Origin: Burkholderia sp. IMCC1007
GTDB taxonomy: Bacteria; Pseudomonadota; Gammaproteobacteria; Burkholderiales; Burkholderiaceae
Assembly (NCBI RefSeq): GCF_027257875.1
Contig: NZ_JAPVQY010000008.1
Span: 1 to 64,000 of the forward strand
DNA: 64,000 nt
Direction of reading: 5' to 3'
The position numbers were made by a program, and so were the translations under genes. Of the stretch, positions 18,621 through 26,817 are shown one piece after another (position 1 is the first letter of the stretch; each line of letters begins with the position of its first letter). The notes under the pieces were generated by a model, which did no database searches, had not been told where the DNA came from, and saw only the letters and a program-made list of their open reading frames with translations.

Positions 18621-19682
18621 TCACTCCGACAACAGCATCCGTTCGAGCTGCTCGAGGATCGCGTCGCGCTTTTCCTTCGGAAGCCCGCGCAGGCGCAGTT
18701 CGATGCGGTCTTCGCCATACGACTTCAGGTCGCCGACCGACTTGCCGCCGAGCTTGATCTCGAGACGTTGCGCATAGCGCTGCCGCCCCGCCGGCTTCGG
18801 CGTCTCTTGTGCCGCGACACGGCCCTTGACGATGTCCGACACCTGACGCGTGCTGAGGTCGTCCGACACGATCTTGTTGATCAGTCGCAGCGTGGCCTCG
18901 GTGCCGCGCGCATTGTGATAACGGCCGACCTGATACGCCATGTTCGAACCGAAGCGATCGGGACGCGCGACCATCTCCTGCATGACCGCTTCCGGCAGCT
19001 TGCCGATCGACAGCGCAACGGCGACCGTCGACTCGTCGAGGCCAAGATGTTCGGACAGCTCCTTCTGGCTCTGGAAATGTTTGTCGTCGAGGAACCGGCG
19101 CCACACGACGGCGTTATCGAAGACCGTCTGCGAATCGCGTTGCACGTTCAGGTCGTACCCGAGCTTGTAGCTCTGGATACCGATCGGCACGTCGATGACG
19201 ATCGCCTTCACCGATTCCTTGTTCGCTTCCTTCAGTGCGCGTACGCGGCGGCCGCCGTCGCTGACGAAATATGTGCCCGGATTGTCGTAGTCCGGAATCA
19301 CGTGAATCGCCTGCTGTTGCCCTTGCTTCGCGAGGTTGACCGCGAGCTCGGCGATCGACGATTTCAGATAGAAGTGCCGCGGGTTGAACGGGCTATGCTT
19401 GATCGTCTTCAGCGGCAGCTCGATCACCTGGCCAGGTGCATAGCGGTTCTCGAGACGCCACGCGCGATATTGCGCCGACTCGTCGGTCGACGGATCGAGC
19501 AGGACTTCCGGCACGGGCGGCGGCGCGATGTCCTTTTTCGCGGACTTCGTCGGGGCCGGCGTGGCCGTCTCGGACTTGACGATGCCGTCGATGGCATTCA
19601 GGCGGTCAAGCGCAGTGCGCTTCTCGCTCGTCGTGATATCCGGGCGCGCTTGGAATCCTTTTGCAAATTGGGAGGGCTTCAT
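18621..19682 (-). CDS. parB: chromosome partition protein ParB
   Basis: A 353-residue centromere-binding protein. The ParB/sulfiredoxin-like CTPase domain is at about residues 60-180 (box GGRRVRALKEA, and NPRHFYLKSSIAELAVNLAKQGQ-like text before it). The HTH follows (SQKELSEHLGLDESTVAVALSIGKLPEA), then a linker and a C-terminal dimerisation segment ending MLLSE. It should load on the TTTATGCGCATAAA sites and recruit ParA. It is translated after parA on the same strand; the 23-bp gap between them contains one of those sites, which would allow autoregulation. Confidence 0.95.
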   Translation of the reverse strand: MKPSQFAKGFQARPDITTSEKRTALDRLNAIDGIVKSETATPAPTKSAKKDIAPPPVPEVLLDPSTDESAQYRAWRLENRYAPGQVIELPLKTIKHSPFNPRHFYLKSSIAELAVNLAKQGQQQAIHVIPDYDNPGTYFVSDGGRRVRALKEANKESVKAIVIDVPIGIQSYKLGYDLNVQRDSQTVFDNAVVWRRFLDDKHFQSQKELSEHLGLDESTVAVALSIGKLPEAVMQEMVARPDRFGSNMAYQVGRYHNARGTEATLRLINKIVSDDLSTRQVSDIVKGRVAAQETPKPAGRQRYAQRLEIKLGGKSVGDLKSYGEDRIELRLRGLPKEKRDAILEQLERMLLSE

Positions 19683-19690
19683 GTGACTCC

Positions 19691-19704
19691 TTTATGCGCA
19701 TAAA
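19691..19704. promoter_or_regulatory. parS site in the parA-parB gap
   Basis: A perfect copy of the 14-bp palindrome TTTATGCGCATAAA, located between the parA stop and the parB start. The family of Burkholderia secondary-chromosome centromeres uses short palindromes of this form; I recall this one for chromosome 2. Confidence 0.88.
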
Positions 19705-19705
19705 G

Positions 19706-20368
19706 TCAGGGCAGCATGGCGACGATTTCGTCGGCACATGCGCGAATTTCCGCAGCGGCCAGCTTGGCGCCGCGATCGTTCATCTGCAGCACGGTCTGAC
19801 CGAGCGCCATCGCCTGCTTGTACGCTTCCCGGGTCGGGATTTGCGTTTTCAACAGCGGGAAGCCGAGATCCTCGAGTGCGCGCTTGAGCTCGCGCGTCAG
19901 CATCCGTTTCTCTTCGGTCTTGTTCAGCAGGAACACGGCGCGGAGGTCTTCATTCATCACTTGCGCCTGCTGGATCAGCTTGACCAACCCGACGCTCGAC
20001 CAGTAATCGGCCGGCGACGACGAAGTCGGGATCACGGCAATCGACGCGGCCAGCAGCACGACGCCCGATACTTTCTCGGTGATCGACGGCGGGCAATCGA
20101 CGACGATGATGTCGTAGTCGTTGATGAACTTCTTGATCTCGCGATGGATCTGGCCGCCGGCTTCGGCAAGGTTGACGACCGGGAAAGGAATGCCGGCGTC
20201 GCTGTCGCCAGACGCGCTCGACCAGTGAATCAGTGTGTTTTGACCGTCAGCGTCGATGACGAGGACGCGCTTCCCTTTCTCGTGGAATGCCGCGCCGAGG
20301 TGCATGGCAATCGTGCTTTTGCCGACGCCACCTTTTTGTTGAGTGACTGCAATGATTTCTGCGGCCAA
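19706..20368 (-). CDS. parA: partition ATPase ParA
   Basis: A 220-residue Walker-type ATPase that positions ParB-parS complexes over the nucleoid. The deviant Walker A is KGGVGKST near residue 13, Walker A' is VVDCPPS, and there is a VIPTSSSPADYWS switch region. The size is that of the short (type Ib-like) ParA, without an N-terminal HTH, so operon repression would fall to ParB or another factor. It is the first gene of the parAB operon, reading toward repA. The region upstream holds five more parS copies. Confidence 0.95.
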   Translation of the reverse strand: MAAEIIAVTQQKGGVGKSTIAMHLGAAFHEKGKRVLVIDADGQNTLIHWSSASGDSDAGIPFPVVNLAEAGGQIHREIKKFINDYDIIVVDCPPSITEKVSGVVLLAASIAVIPTSSSPADYWSSVGLVKLIQQAQVMNEDLRAVFLLNKTEEKRMLTRELKRALEDLGFPLLKTQIPTREAYKQAMALGQTVLQMNDRGAKLAAAEIRACADEIVAMLP

Positions 20369-20468
20369 TTTCCACTCCTGTTTTTGGTCGTTGGAATTCT
20401 ACAGGACGATATTTATATTTCAATGAAATTGTCGTTCACCAACTACGCGTTAGCCATTCGGGCTATCG

Positions 20469-20484
20469 GTTTATGCGCATAAAC
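20469..20484. promoter_or_regulatory. parS site
   Basis: GTTTATGCGCATAAAC, a 16-bp perfect palindrome about 100 bp upstream of the parA start. Confidence 0.88.
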
Positions 20485-20665
20485 GAGACGGCCAATATCG
20501 AGTGGCTGAGGCGCCGCAGTTGTGCGGCTAGGGACGATCGATGAGTGGCTGGATAGTGGATCGGCAGACGGGTCGATTTCATGTCGCAGATGCCAGTCGC
20601 TCGCTGCGATGTGGAGGCACCTGCCCTCTCGCTTGTTCAGGAGGTCTGCTTCCTTCGAGGGGGGA

Positions 20666-20681
20666 GTTTGTGCGCATAAAC
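20666..20681. promoter_or_regulatory. parS site, one mismatch
   Basis: GTTTGTGCGCATAAAC differs from the full palindrome by one base in the left arm. Confidence 0.75.
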
Positions 20682-20770
20682 TTCGGAGCGTGCGGCGGCT
20701 ATTCGCCGGTGGGAGCAGCGTTCGACCTTCGCCTGGACAGGTGCGTCCTCTCTCGTGGACTGCCGAATTG

Positions 20771-20941
20771 CTCGGGATGCTCGGGATGCTCGGGATGCTC
20801 GGGATGCTCGGGATGCTCGGGATGCTCGGGATGCTCGGGATGCTCGGAACGCTCGGAACGCTCGGAACGCTCGGAACGCTCGGAACGCTCGGAACGCTCG
20901 GAACGCTCGGAACGCTCGGAACGCTCGGGACGCTCGGGATA
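20771..20941 (+). repeat. 9-bp tandem repeat block (two variants)
   Basis: Eight copies of CTCGGGATG (20771-20842) run directly into nine copies of CTCGGAACG (20843-20923). One CTCGGGACG and a final partial CTCGGGAT(A) follow. The unit length is constant at 9 bp and the change of variant is abrupt. The block sits between two parS sites. It is a likely variable-number repeat generated by slippage; the frame-preserving 3n length creates artefactual open frames. Confidence 0.93.
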
Positions 20942-20971
20942 GCGCGGCCGCTGCGTATAGGTCCCCTCGGT

Positions 20972-20987
20972 GTTTATGCGCATAAAC
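20972..20987. promoter_or_regulatory. parS site
   Basis: GTTTATGCGCATAAAC, a perfect 16-bp palindrome just right of the 9-bp tandem repeat block. Confidence 0.88.
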
Positions 20988-21146
20988 GCGTCGAAGATGG
21001 CGATTGCAACGGGCTGACGACGAGTACATGGGGCGACGAGCGTTGCCGCTCGGAATGCTATCGAGCCCTGCCCCGCTGACTGCTGCAGGACGCAAGTGCA
21101 GGCCGAGCGGAGAGATGGCCACTAGACCTGCTCGCATGCGCGGAGC

Positions 21147-21160
21147 TTTATGCGCATAAA
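21147..21160. promoter_or_regulatory. parS site
   Basis: TTTATGCGCATAAA core intact; the outer pair is C/T in place of G/C. Confidence 0.82.
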
Positions 21161-21180
21161 TTCAATGAGGCGGCGCGCTC

Positions 21181-21582
21181 GGCCATCGTCATGCATCGAC
21201 TCGATGCTGGCCGGTGGCCGTATCCGTCAGGTGTGCCGCAGGCCTGCCAAGACCGTGCGCGCCGCGTTCGACTGGAAATCGGCGATGAACCAGTTTGCTA
21301 TCCTGTTCGGCGAGCGATTTATGCAGGCTCGTAGATAACCTGTTGTTCAACCGCCTCACCCACAAAAATGCGGACAGGTTCGGCCATCGTCATGCATCGA
21401 CACGATGCTGGCCGGTGACCGTATCCGTCAGGTGCACCGCCGCCCTGCCATACCGTGCGGGCTGCGTGCGACTGGAAATCAGCGATGAACCAGTTCGCTA
21501 TCCTGTTCGGTGAACGATTCACGCAGGCGTGTGGATAACGCGTCGTTTAATCCCCTCACCCACAAAAATGCGGACAGATTCG
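21181..21582 (+). repeat. diverged tandem duplication, period 201 bp
   Basis: Two consecutive copies begin at GGCCATCGTCATGCATCGAC (21181 and, after C, 21382). Both run through GATGCTGGCCGGTG, GACTGGAAATC, GATGAACCAGTT, GCTATCCTGTTCGG and CTCACCCACAAAAATGCGGA. By eye they are 80-90 percent identical. No coding content is evident. The right copy has a perfect DnaA box where the left copy has GTAGATAAC. Confidence 0.88.
21530..21538 (-). promoter_or_regulatory. DnaA box
   Basis: The minus strand reads TTATCCACA, the perfect DnaA box consensus, within the right copy of the 201-bp duplication. Confidence 0.6.
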
Positions 21583-21699
21583 CCAGATGCGTTCGCGAAC
21601 CTGTCCGCTTTGCTGCGCTCGGTACGTCACCGGGTGGCCATTGTTGGCCAAGTCGCTTCTCCGGCCGCGAGCGTCGTGATGCTCGACGGCGCAACACGC

Positions 21700-21714
21700 T
21701 TTATGCGCATAAAC
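21700..21714. promoter_or_regulatory. parS site
   Basis: TTTATGCGCATAAAC, core intact, the copy most distant from parA at about 190 bp before the arsC-like gene. Confidence 0.82.
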
Positions 21715-21903
21715 GTTTCAACCACCTTCGCTCGGACGTGTTCCGGCGACATACTCCTCCGCCCGCCGGATCTACCCCCCTCGCAATCTCGTTCCCGCCT
21801 CGCCGAATCCAACACGCTCGCAATTTCGTCGCTGCCCCGAGCCGCCGAAATACCCGCAATCAGACTGGCTACAATACTGACCTCTACCATCCAGGCCTGA
21901 AAG

Positions 21904-22260
21904 ATGATCACGATCTATCACAACCCCCGATGCTCGAAGTCACGCGAGACTCTCGCGCTCGTAGATACACTGAACACGACCGGCACCCAAGTGAACGTAG
22001 TCGAGTACCTGAAGACGCCGCCGACCGTCGAGGAACTTGCAGTGCTGCATCGTCAGCTGGGCCGTCCGGTGCGCGATATGCTTCGCGATGGCGAGGAGCC
22101 GTACAAGACGCTGGATCTGGCTCGCGCGGATCTCACCGATGCCCAGGCATACGAAGCGATTGCCGCTCATCCGATTCTGCTGCAGCGTCCGATCGTCGTG
22201 TATCGAGGCAAGGCCGCCATCGGGCGACCGCCTGAATCGGTGCGCACACTGTTCGAATAA
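21904..22260 (+). CDS. arsC: ArsC/YfgD-family glutaredoxin-dependent reductase
   Basis: A 118-residue thioredoxin-fold protein of the ArsC family. The catalytic cysteine is Cys10 in NPRCSKSRE, and the C-terminal QRPIVVYRGKAAIGRPPE carries the family's conserved arginine region. The length is right for the short ArsC/YfgD group, which includes true glutaredoxin-coupled arsenate reductases and members of uncertain substrate. No arsR or arsB neighbour is present, so a dedicated arsenic operon is not supported. It is the first gene to the right of the centromere region. Confidence 0.85.
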   Translation: MITIYHNPRCSKSRETLALVDTLNTTGTQVNVVEYLKTPPTVEELAVLHRQLGRPVRDMLRDGEEPYKTLDLARADLTDAQAYEAIAAHPILLQRPIVVYRGKAAIGRPPESVRTLFE

Positions 22261-22539
22261 TTATTGTTCGCCGTATTTTTCTGGTCACATCAGCCCGGCG
22301 CACGAGCACCGGGTTGATTGGGAAGATCGCTCTCCGCGACTACCGCGCAGCGACACCAGCGACACGACGCTTGGAAAGCGCACCGGGTCGGCGGGCCAAA
22401 TCGCGCACCGCCGACACCTCTCCATACCGTCCTTCCCGCCGCACGGAAACCGCAGCCGCCAGCAAAACAACGCACAGATACAACGGCCGAGCGCAACCGA
22501 TTACCCGAGTACATTCGCAGACCGCCGCCACCGCCCACA

Positions 22540-22712
22540 TCACGCAGCCACGCCACGCAGCCCACGCCACGCAGCCCACGCAGCCCACGCCACGCAGCCC
22601 ACATCACGCAGCCCACATCACGCAGCCCACATCACGCAGCCCACATCACGCAGCCCACATCACGCAGCCCACATCACCGCAGCCCACATCACCGCAGCCC
22701 ACATCACCGCAT
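22540..22712 (+). repeat. 14-15 bp tandem repeats
   Basis: An irregular start with CCACGCAG units leads into copies of the 14-mer CGCAGCCCACATCA. Near the right end the unit becomes 15 bp by addition of a C (CCGCAGCCCACATCA). The block fills part of the 564-bp gap between arsC and the anti-sigma-like gene, which otherwise contains nothing I can support. Confidence 0.85.
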
Positions 22713-22824
22713 GCCGTGCAAATCACACCAGCAGCGTAAAAGCAGCGATCACCACACCAACACCAACAGCAACACCACCATCGTCAACGCCCCCCACATC
22801 ACCGGCCGCAACGACATCCCCCCT

Positions 22825-23031
22825 CTAACCACCCCCCGCCGTGTCCTCCCCCTCCCTTCCCGCCGCCGCCTGCGCAGCAGCCCTCAGCATCCCGATCTGT
22901 CCGCGATAAGCCCTGCATCCGCTACAAATCGGCAAATGCACACGCACCTGCATCCGCTCGTGCGGCGTCAAACGCCGGTCGAGCGCATCCGACAGCAGTC
23001 GCGTCACGTCAGTACATTTCCCCGGCAGCAT
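22825..23031 (-). CDS. small zinc-finger protein, putative anti-sigma factor
   Basis: A 68-residue protein with the HxxxCxxC zinc motif of the anti-sigma zf-HC2 family (HLPICSGC, about residues 32-39) and a short Ala/Gly-rich tail. It has no membrane segment, so it would be a soluble zinc-binding anti-sigma of the ChrR or RsrA kind, or a bare zinc-finger partner. Its start codon overlaps the end of the sigma-factor gene by 23 bases, indicating translational coupling. The signal it senses is unknown. Confidence 0.82.
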   Translation of the reverse strand: MLPGKCTDVTRLLSDALDRRLTPHERMQVRVHLPICSGCRAYRGQIGMLRAAAQAAAGREGEDTAGGG

Positions 23032-23608
23032 CTTCGGTCGTCAGTCCTTTTTCGCTGAGGCAGGTGCGCAGGCGCGTGCGCGCCCGGTACAGCAGCACGC
23101 TGCAATGATTGGTCGTCAACGTCAGTTCGCTGCAGATGTCGTCGACCGCGACATCGAGGAATTCGCGCATCATGAACACGCGTCCGATTTGCTCGGGAAG
23201 ATGGTCGAGGCAGACCTGGAACAGCGTCCAGAACTGCTGTTGCTGCAACAGCGTCTCGGGGCGCGGCCACGGTCGCGGCTTCGTATGCGCGGCCCAGTGC
23301 CCGTTTTCCTTGAACAATTCGCGATCGAGCACAGCTTCGCCATCGAGTTCGGCATCGAGCGCGGACAGGCTCACCATCCGCTGCCGTGCGCGCAGGACGT
23401 CGATCAGCTTGTTGCGCAGGATGCCGAACACCCAGGTCTTGTGCGCGGACCGTCCCGCAAATTCCCCGGCGTGCGACCACGCGGCGGTCAGTGCTTCCTG
23501 CACGGCATCTTCGGCCGCGTCGGCGTCGCGGAGCTGAAGTCGCGCGAAGCGCAGCAGGTCATGCCGCAGTTGGGCCAGATAAGCAGGGTCGTCGTACGCG
23601 GACGGCAT
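23009..23608 (-). CDS. ECF-type RNA polymerase sigma factor
   Basis: A 199-residue extracytoplasmic-function sigma factor. Region 2 is at about residues 12-80 (DLLRFARLQLRDADAAEDAVQEALTAAW and TWVFGILRNKLIDVLRARQR). Region 4 is at about 130-190 (LDHLPEQIGRVFMMREF, LTTNHCSVLLYRARTRLR). A roughly 40-residue Trp/Pro-rich linker joins them. It is co-transcribed with the zinc-finger gene. The AT-poor 367-bp region upstream carries two DnaA-box-like motifs and the divergent FMN reductase promoter. Confidence 0.9.
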   Translation of the reverse strand: MPSAYDDPAYLAQLRHDLLRFARLQLRDADAAEDAVQEALTAAWSHAGEFAGRSAHKTWVFGILRNKLIDVLRARQRMVSLSALDAELDGEAVLDRELFKENGHWAAHTKPRPWPRPETLLQQQQFWTLFQVCLDHLPEQIGRVFMMREFLDVAVDDICSELTLTTNHCSVLLYRARTRLRTCLSEKGLTTEDAAGEMY

Positions 23609-23975
23609 GGCGGGTCGGAAGCCTCACGAAGCGAGCGCGAATACGCCACCGGGCGGGCGCGTCGCAGTGCGAGCAGCTTACTGGGCGCCACGTCGGCCCG
23701 CAACGCATGTTCCGTCGCGAATTCACGAACGCGGCCGGTGCGCTGCGCTATGCTTGCCGGAACCCAGCGTCGCGTGCAGCGAAGTCGCGACGCGGCCGAT
23801 TTGTAACATCAGACGATAATGACCAAGTTATCCACAATTTCTGTGGAAAACCTTGTGGAAAGTCGGCCCAGTCGCCCCGTGGGACGGCTCGCGGGCTGGC
23901 TTGCCTATAAACAGACCTTTGTCGTCTGTCCAGCATCAATCGATCCGATTCCTCACTCACCGGAAGGAGAATGCC
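23609..23975. other. intergenic stretch with a DnaA box
   Basis: No gene is seen. Between 23828 and 23862 lie TTATCCACA (23828-23836), a perfect DnaA box, and two further TGTGGAAA motifs. It is a small cluster of DnaA-type sites 7 kb from the iteron array, in the promoter region of the FMN reductase gene. A role in replication or in DnaA-dependent transcription are both possible. Confidence 0.5.
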
Positions 23976-24530
23976 ATGCCCTATCGTGTAGCGGTCGTCG
24001 TCGGCAGCCTGCGCCGCGGTTCCTGGAACCGCGCGCTCGCGCATGCCGTGGTTTCGCTCGCCCCCGCCGACTTCTCGTTCGAATTCGTCGAGATCGGCGA
24101 ACTGCCGCTGTACAGCCAAGACTACGACGCCGACTTTCCGGAAGTCGCGCAGCGCTTCAAGCAGTCGATCGAAGCCGCGGATGCGCTGCTGTTCGTCACG
24201 CCGGAGTACAACCGGTCGATTCCGGGCGTGCTGAAGAATGCGCTGGATTGGGGCTCGCGTCCGTGGGGCCACAACTCGTGGTCGGGCAAGCCGGCTGCGG
24301 TGCTCGGCACGTCGCCGGGCGCGGTGGGCACGGCGCTCGCGCAACAGCACCTGCGCAACGTGCTCGCGTATCTCGATGTGAAGACGCTCGGCCAGCCCGA
24401 AATGTTCATCAAGCACGACCCGGCCCGCATCGACGATCAAGGCCAGATCGTCAGCGAGGACACGCGCAAGTTCCTGCAGGGCTTCGTCGATCGCTACGTC
24501 GGCTGGGTCCGCTTGCTGAAGGCGGCCTGA
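23976..24530 (+). CDS. NADPH-dependent FMN reductase
   Basis: A 184-residue flavodoxin-fold protein of the NADPH:FMN reductase/chromate reductase group. The FMN phosphate loop is at GSLRRGSWNRALA (residues 10-22), TPEYNRSIPGVLKNALDWGSR is the family signature and GTSPGAVGTALAQ follows. It likely reduces FMN or quinones in the cytoplasm. The start has a strong GGAAGGAG site. It is divergent from the ECF sigma gene, so regulation by that sigma is conceivable but unproven. Confidence 0.9.
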   Translation: MPYRVAVVVGSLRRGSWNRALAHAVVSLAPADFSFEFVEIGELPLYSQDYDADFPEVAQRFKQSIEAADALLFVTPEYNRSIPGVLKNALDWGSRPWGHNSWSGKPAAVLGTSPGAVGTALAQQHLRNVLAYLDVKTLGQPEMFIKHDPARIDDQGQIVSEDTRKFLQGFVDRYVGWVRLLKAA

Positions 24531-24576
24531 GCACCGCCTCCTTCACGCTGCCGGTGCCTGACTCGCGCGCCGCGGT

Positions 24577-26817
24577 TCAGGTGCCGGTATGCCGCGCATC
24601 GCGCGCTTCGCGAATCCCGAGCAGGATCTCGTCGAGCAGCGCGATGTCGAACGGCTTCGACAGCACGCGCACGTTGACGGTGCGCGTGCGGTCGAGTTCT
24701 TCCGCATAACCGGTGACCAGGATCACGGGCAGCTTCCCCGGCCGCTTGTCGATGGCCTCGGCGAGATCGATGCCGTTCAGCCGGCCCGGCATGTGGATAT
24801 CGGAGATCACGAGGTCGAACGCATCGTTCGCGGCCGCGCCTTCGATCAGGCGCAACGCGTCGTCGGCGGTGGGCGCATAGGTCACGCGGTGCCCGAGCAG
24901 CGTGAGCAGCGCTTCGGTGCCGGCGGCGACTTCGCCGTTGTCTTCCACGAGCAGCACGTGCAGCCCGGCGAGCGCGCTGCTATCGTGAGCGACGGGCTGC
25001 GGCCGCGCGACGATGTCCTCGATGCGCGCGCGCGGCAGGTACAGGCGTACCGACGTCCCGGCGCCAACCGCGCTGTCGATCGTCGCCAGGCCGCCGGAAC
25101 GTTCGCAGAACGCGAACACCTGCGGCAACCCGAGCCCCGTTCCCATCCCCTGCCCCTTCGTCGTGAACAGCGGCTCGAACGCCCGCGCGAGCACGTCGGG
25201 CGCCATGCCCGAACCCGTATCGTCGAGCGAGATCTGCACGAAATCGCCGGTCAGCGGAAAGCCGTCCTCACGGCGCAGCGTGACGTTGCGCGCGCCGACC
25301 GTGAAGCGTCCACCGGTCACCATCGCATCGCGCGCGTTGACCGCGAGGTTGATCACGGCGAGCTCGAGCTCCGCGACGTCGACGCGGATCGGCCAGACGC
25401 CGGGCTCGATCGCGACGACCAGCAACGACTTCGAACTGAGCGACGTCTTCAGCAGTTCGCGGCACGTGCCGAGCCATTGACCGACGTCGATCGTCTCGTT
25501 GTGCAGCGGCTGCTTGCGTGCGACGCCGAGGAGCTGGCGCGTGAGCGACTGGCCGTTCTTCAGCGCGCGTTCGATCGCGCCGAGCTCCTTGTCGAGATGC
25601 TGGACGCCGCGGCGCCGCACGATCTGCACGTTGCTCGAGATGATCATCAGCAGGTTGTTGAAGTCGTGCGCGACGCTGCCGACCAGATTGCCGAGCGCCT
25701 GCATCTTGCGCGACTGCCGGTACGCCGATTCGATCGAGCGCCGCATCGACGCTTCCGCCTGCCAGCGGTCCCACGCCTGCTCTTCCGCCTTCAGCCGCTT
25801 CAGCGACAGCCAGATCACCGACCATAGCGCGATCGACGGCGCGAACATCGAGATGAACAGCACGCTCAGGTGTTCGTACCATTCGCGCCAGATTGCCGAG
25901 GTGCGGTATGCGCAGGTCACGTACACGGGATAGCTGCCGACCTGGCGGTACGCGACGATCTCGCTGCTGCCGTCACGGCGCACGCGCACCACGCCCGCCC
26001 GCGGGTCACTGCGCGGGTTGCCGAAGGTCGCGCGAAGGTCGGTGTGCGCGAGCACCGGCGGCGGCGGGTACGACGCGATCACCGCGCCGTCGGAGCGCGC
26101 GAGCGCCATCGTCATCGGCGTGCTCGCACCGCCGAGCAGGTCGCGGTAGAACGCGTTGAAATACGACGACTTCAGCGCGATCGACACCATTCCGGCGAAC
26201 GAACCGTCGGTGTGGCGTCGCGCGACGCCGGTGTTGAACACGGGGATGTTCTCGAGCTTGAGCGGCCCCATCATCAGCCGCGAGATGTGTTCGATCACCT
26301 TGCCGTCGCGGATGCCGGCGAAATCGTCGCGGTTCGCGATCGACGCATACGGCGCCGGATAGTACAGGCTGTTCGCGAGCAGCATCCCGCTCGCGCCGAA
26401 GATCGAGACGGCCGCGACCTGCGGATAGCCGCCGCCGATCGTGTTCAGCGCATCGTGAATGTCGGACTCCTCGTGGCGCACGGTGGCGTCGTCCATGTCC
26501 TGCACGAGGTCGACGATGCGCGCATCGAGGCTTTCGGTCAGGTCGAACACCTTGAGCGCGTGCTCCTCGGCGACGCGCACGGTGCGCATCGTCACGTCGC
26601 TCGCCGCGGCTTCGCGCGCCTTCAGGTCGTTGTACGCCATGACCGACACGTAGATGCACGGCAGCACGATCGCCGCGACGAGCAGCACGATCAGCGTGAC
26701 CCGCCGGACCGCGAAATCGTGCTCGGGTGCACCGGATGCATAGCTGCCGTCGTCGTGCCAGTCGTCGGTGGGCGCAGAGGCGGATGTGCGGGAGTCGGCA
26801 GGCCGTTGGGACGTCAT
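24577..26817 (-). CDS. hybrid sensor histidine kinase with Cache-type sensor and receiver domain
   Basis: A 746-residue membrane kinase. It has a cytoplasmic N-terminus and TM1 at about residues 40-60 (VTLIVLLVAAIVLPCIYVSV). A periplasmic double-Cache-like sensor follows, then TM2 near 320-340. The HisKA segment has the phospho-acceptor His in VAHDFNNLL. HATPase follows (NLAVNARDAM, DDTGSGM, GTGLGLPQ), then a C-terminal receiver with phospho-Asp in DLVISDIHM and the lysine in LSKPF. Two start codons are possible (26817 or 26850); neither has a strong ribosome site. It converges on the FMN reductase gene and diverges from the response-regulator operon, which may be its output. Confidence 0.88.
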   Translation of the reverse strand: MTSQRPADSRTSASAPTDDWHDDGSYASGAPEHDFAVRRVTLIVLLVAAIVLPCIYVSVMAYNDLKAREAAASDVTMRTVRVAEEHALKVFDLTESLDARIVDLVQDMDDATVRHEESDIHDALNTIGGGYPQVAAVSIFGASGMLLANSLYYPAPYASIANRDDFAGIRDGKVIEHISRLMMGPLKLENIPVFNTGVARRHTDGSFAGMVSIALKSSYFNAFYRDLLGGASTPMTMALARSDGAVIASYPPPPVLAHTDLRATFGNPRSDPRAGVVRVRRDGSSEIVAYRQVGSYPVYVTCAYRTSAIWREWYEHLSVLFISMFAPSIALWSVIWLSLKRLKAEEQAWDRWQAEASMRRSIESAYRQSRKMQALGNLVGSVAHDFNNLLMIISSNVQIVRRRGVQHLDKELGAIERALKNGQSLTRQLLGVARKQPLHNETIDVGQWLGTCRELLKTSLSSKSLLVVAIEPGVWPIRVDVAELELAVINLAVNARDAMVTGGRFTVGARNVTLRREDGFPLTGDFVQISLDDTGSGMAPDVLARAFEPLFTTKGQGMGTGLGLPQVFAFCERSGGLATIDSAVGAGTSVRLYLPRARIEDIVARPQPVAHDSSALAGLHVLLVEDNGEVAAGTEALLTLLGHRVTYAPTADDALRLIEGAAANDAFDLVISDIHMPGRLNGIDLAEAIDKRPGKLPVILVTGYAEELDRTRTVNVRVLSKPFDIALLDEILLGIREARDARHTGT

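Larger units (their letters stand above)
20369..21903. other. centromere region with parS sites and several repeats, no gene seen
   Basis: About 1.5 kb between parA and the arsC-like gene. Open frames here are produced by the tandem repeats and have no recognisable product. It contains five parS copies, a 9-bp tandem repeat block, a diverged 201-bp tandem duplication and a DnaA box (listed separately). The AT-rich segment 20390-20460 is the likely parA promoter. Confidence 0.75.

Noticed and set aside
20522-21137. Apparent proteins with GML/GTL, GCS/ERS, DAR/NAR or RAF/RAS repeats on both strands
   Set aside because: All are translations of the 9-bp tandem repeat in different frames; the 3n unit length keeps every frame open. 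No ribosome site or homology supports a gene.
21341-21370. CTCACCCACAAAAATGCGG as a further inverted iteron
   Set aside because: It has the GGTGAG-like end on the minus strand but lacks the TTTnCGGGA half at the right distance; treated only as part of the 201-bp duplication.
21904-22260. Arsenic resistance operon
   Set aside because: Only an ArsC-family protein is present; there is no ArsR, ArsB or ArsH neighbour.
22290-23058. Coding genes over the 14-bp repeats after arsC
   Set aside because: Frames on both strands give low-complexity HITQPTS-type text with no conserved sequence; the repeats explain the open frames.
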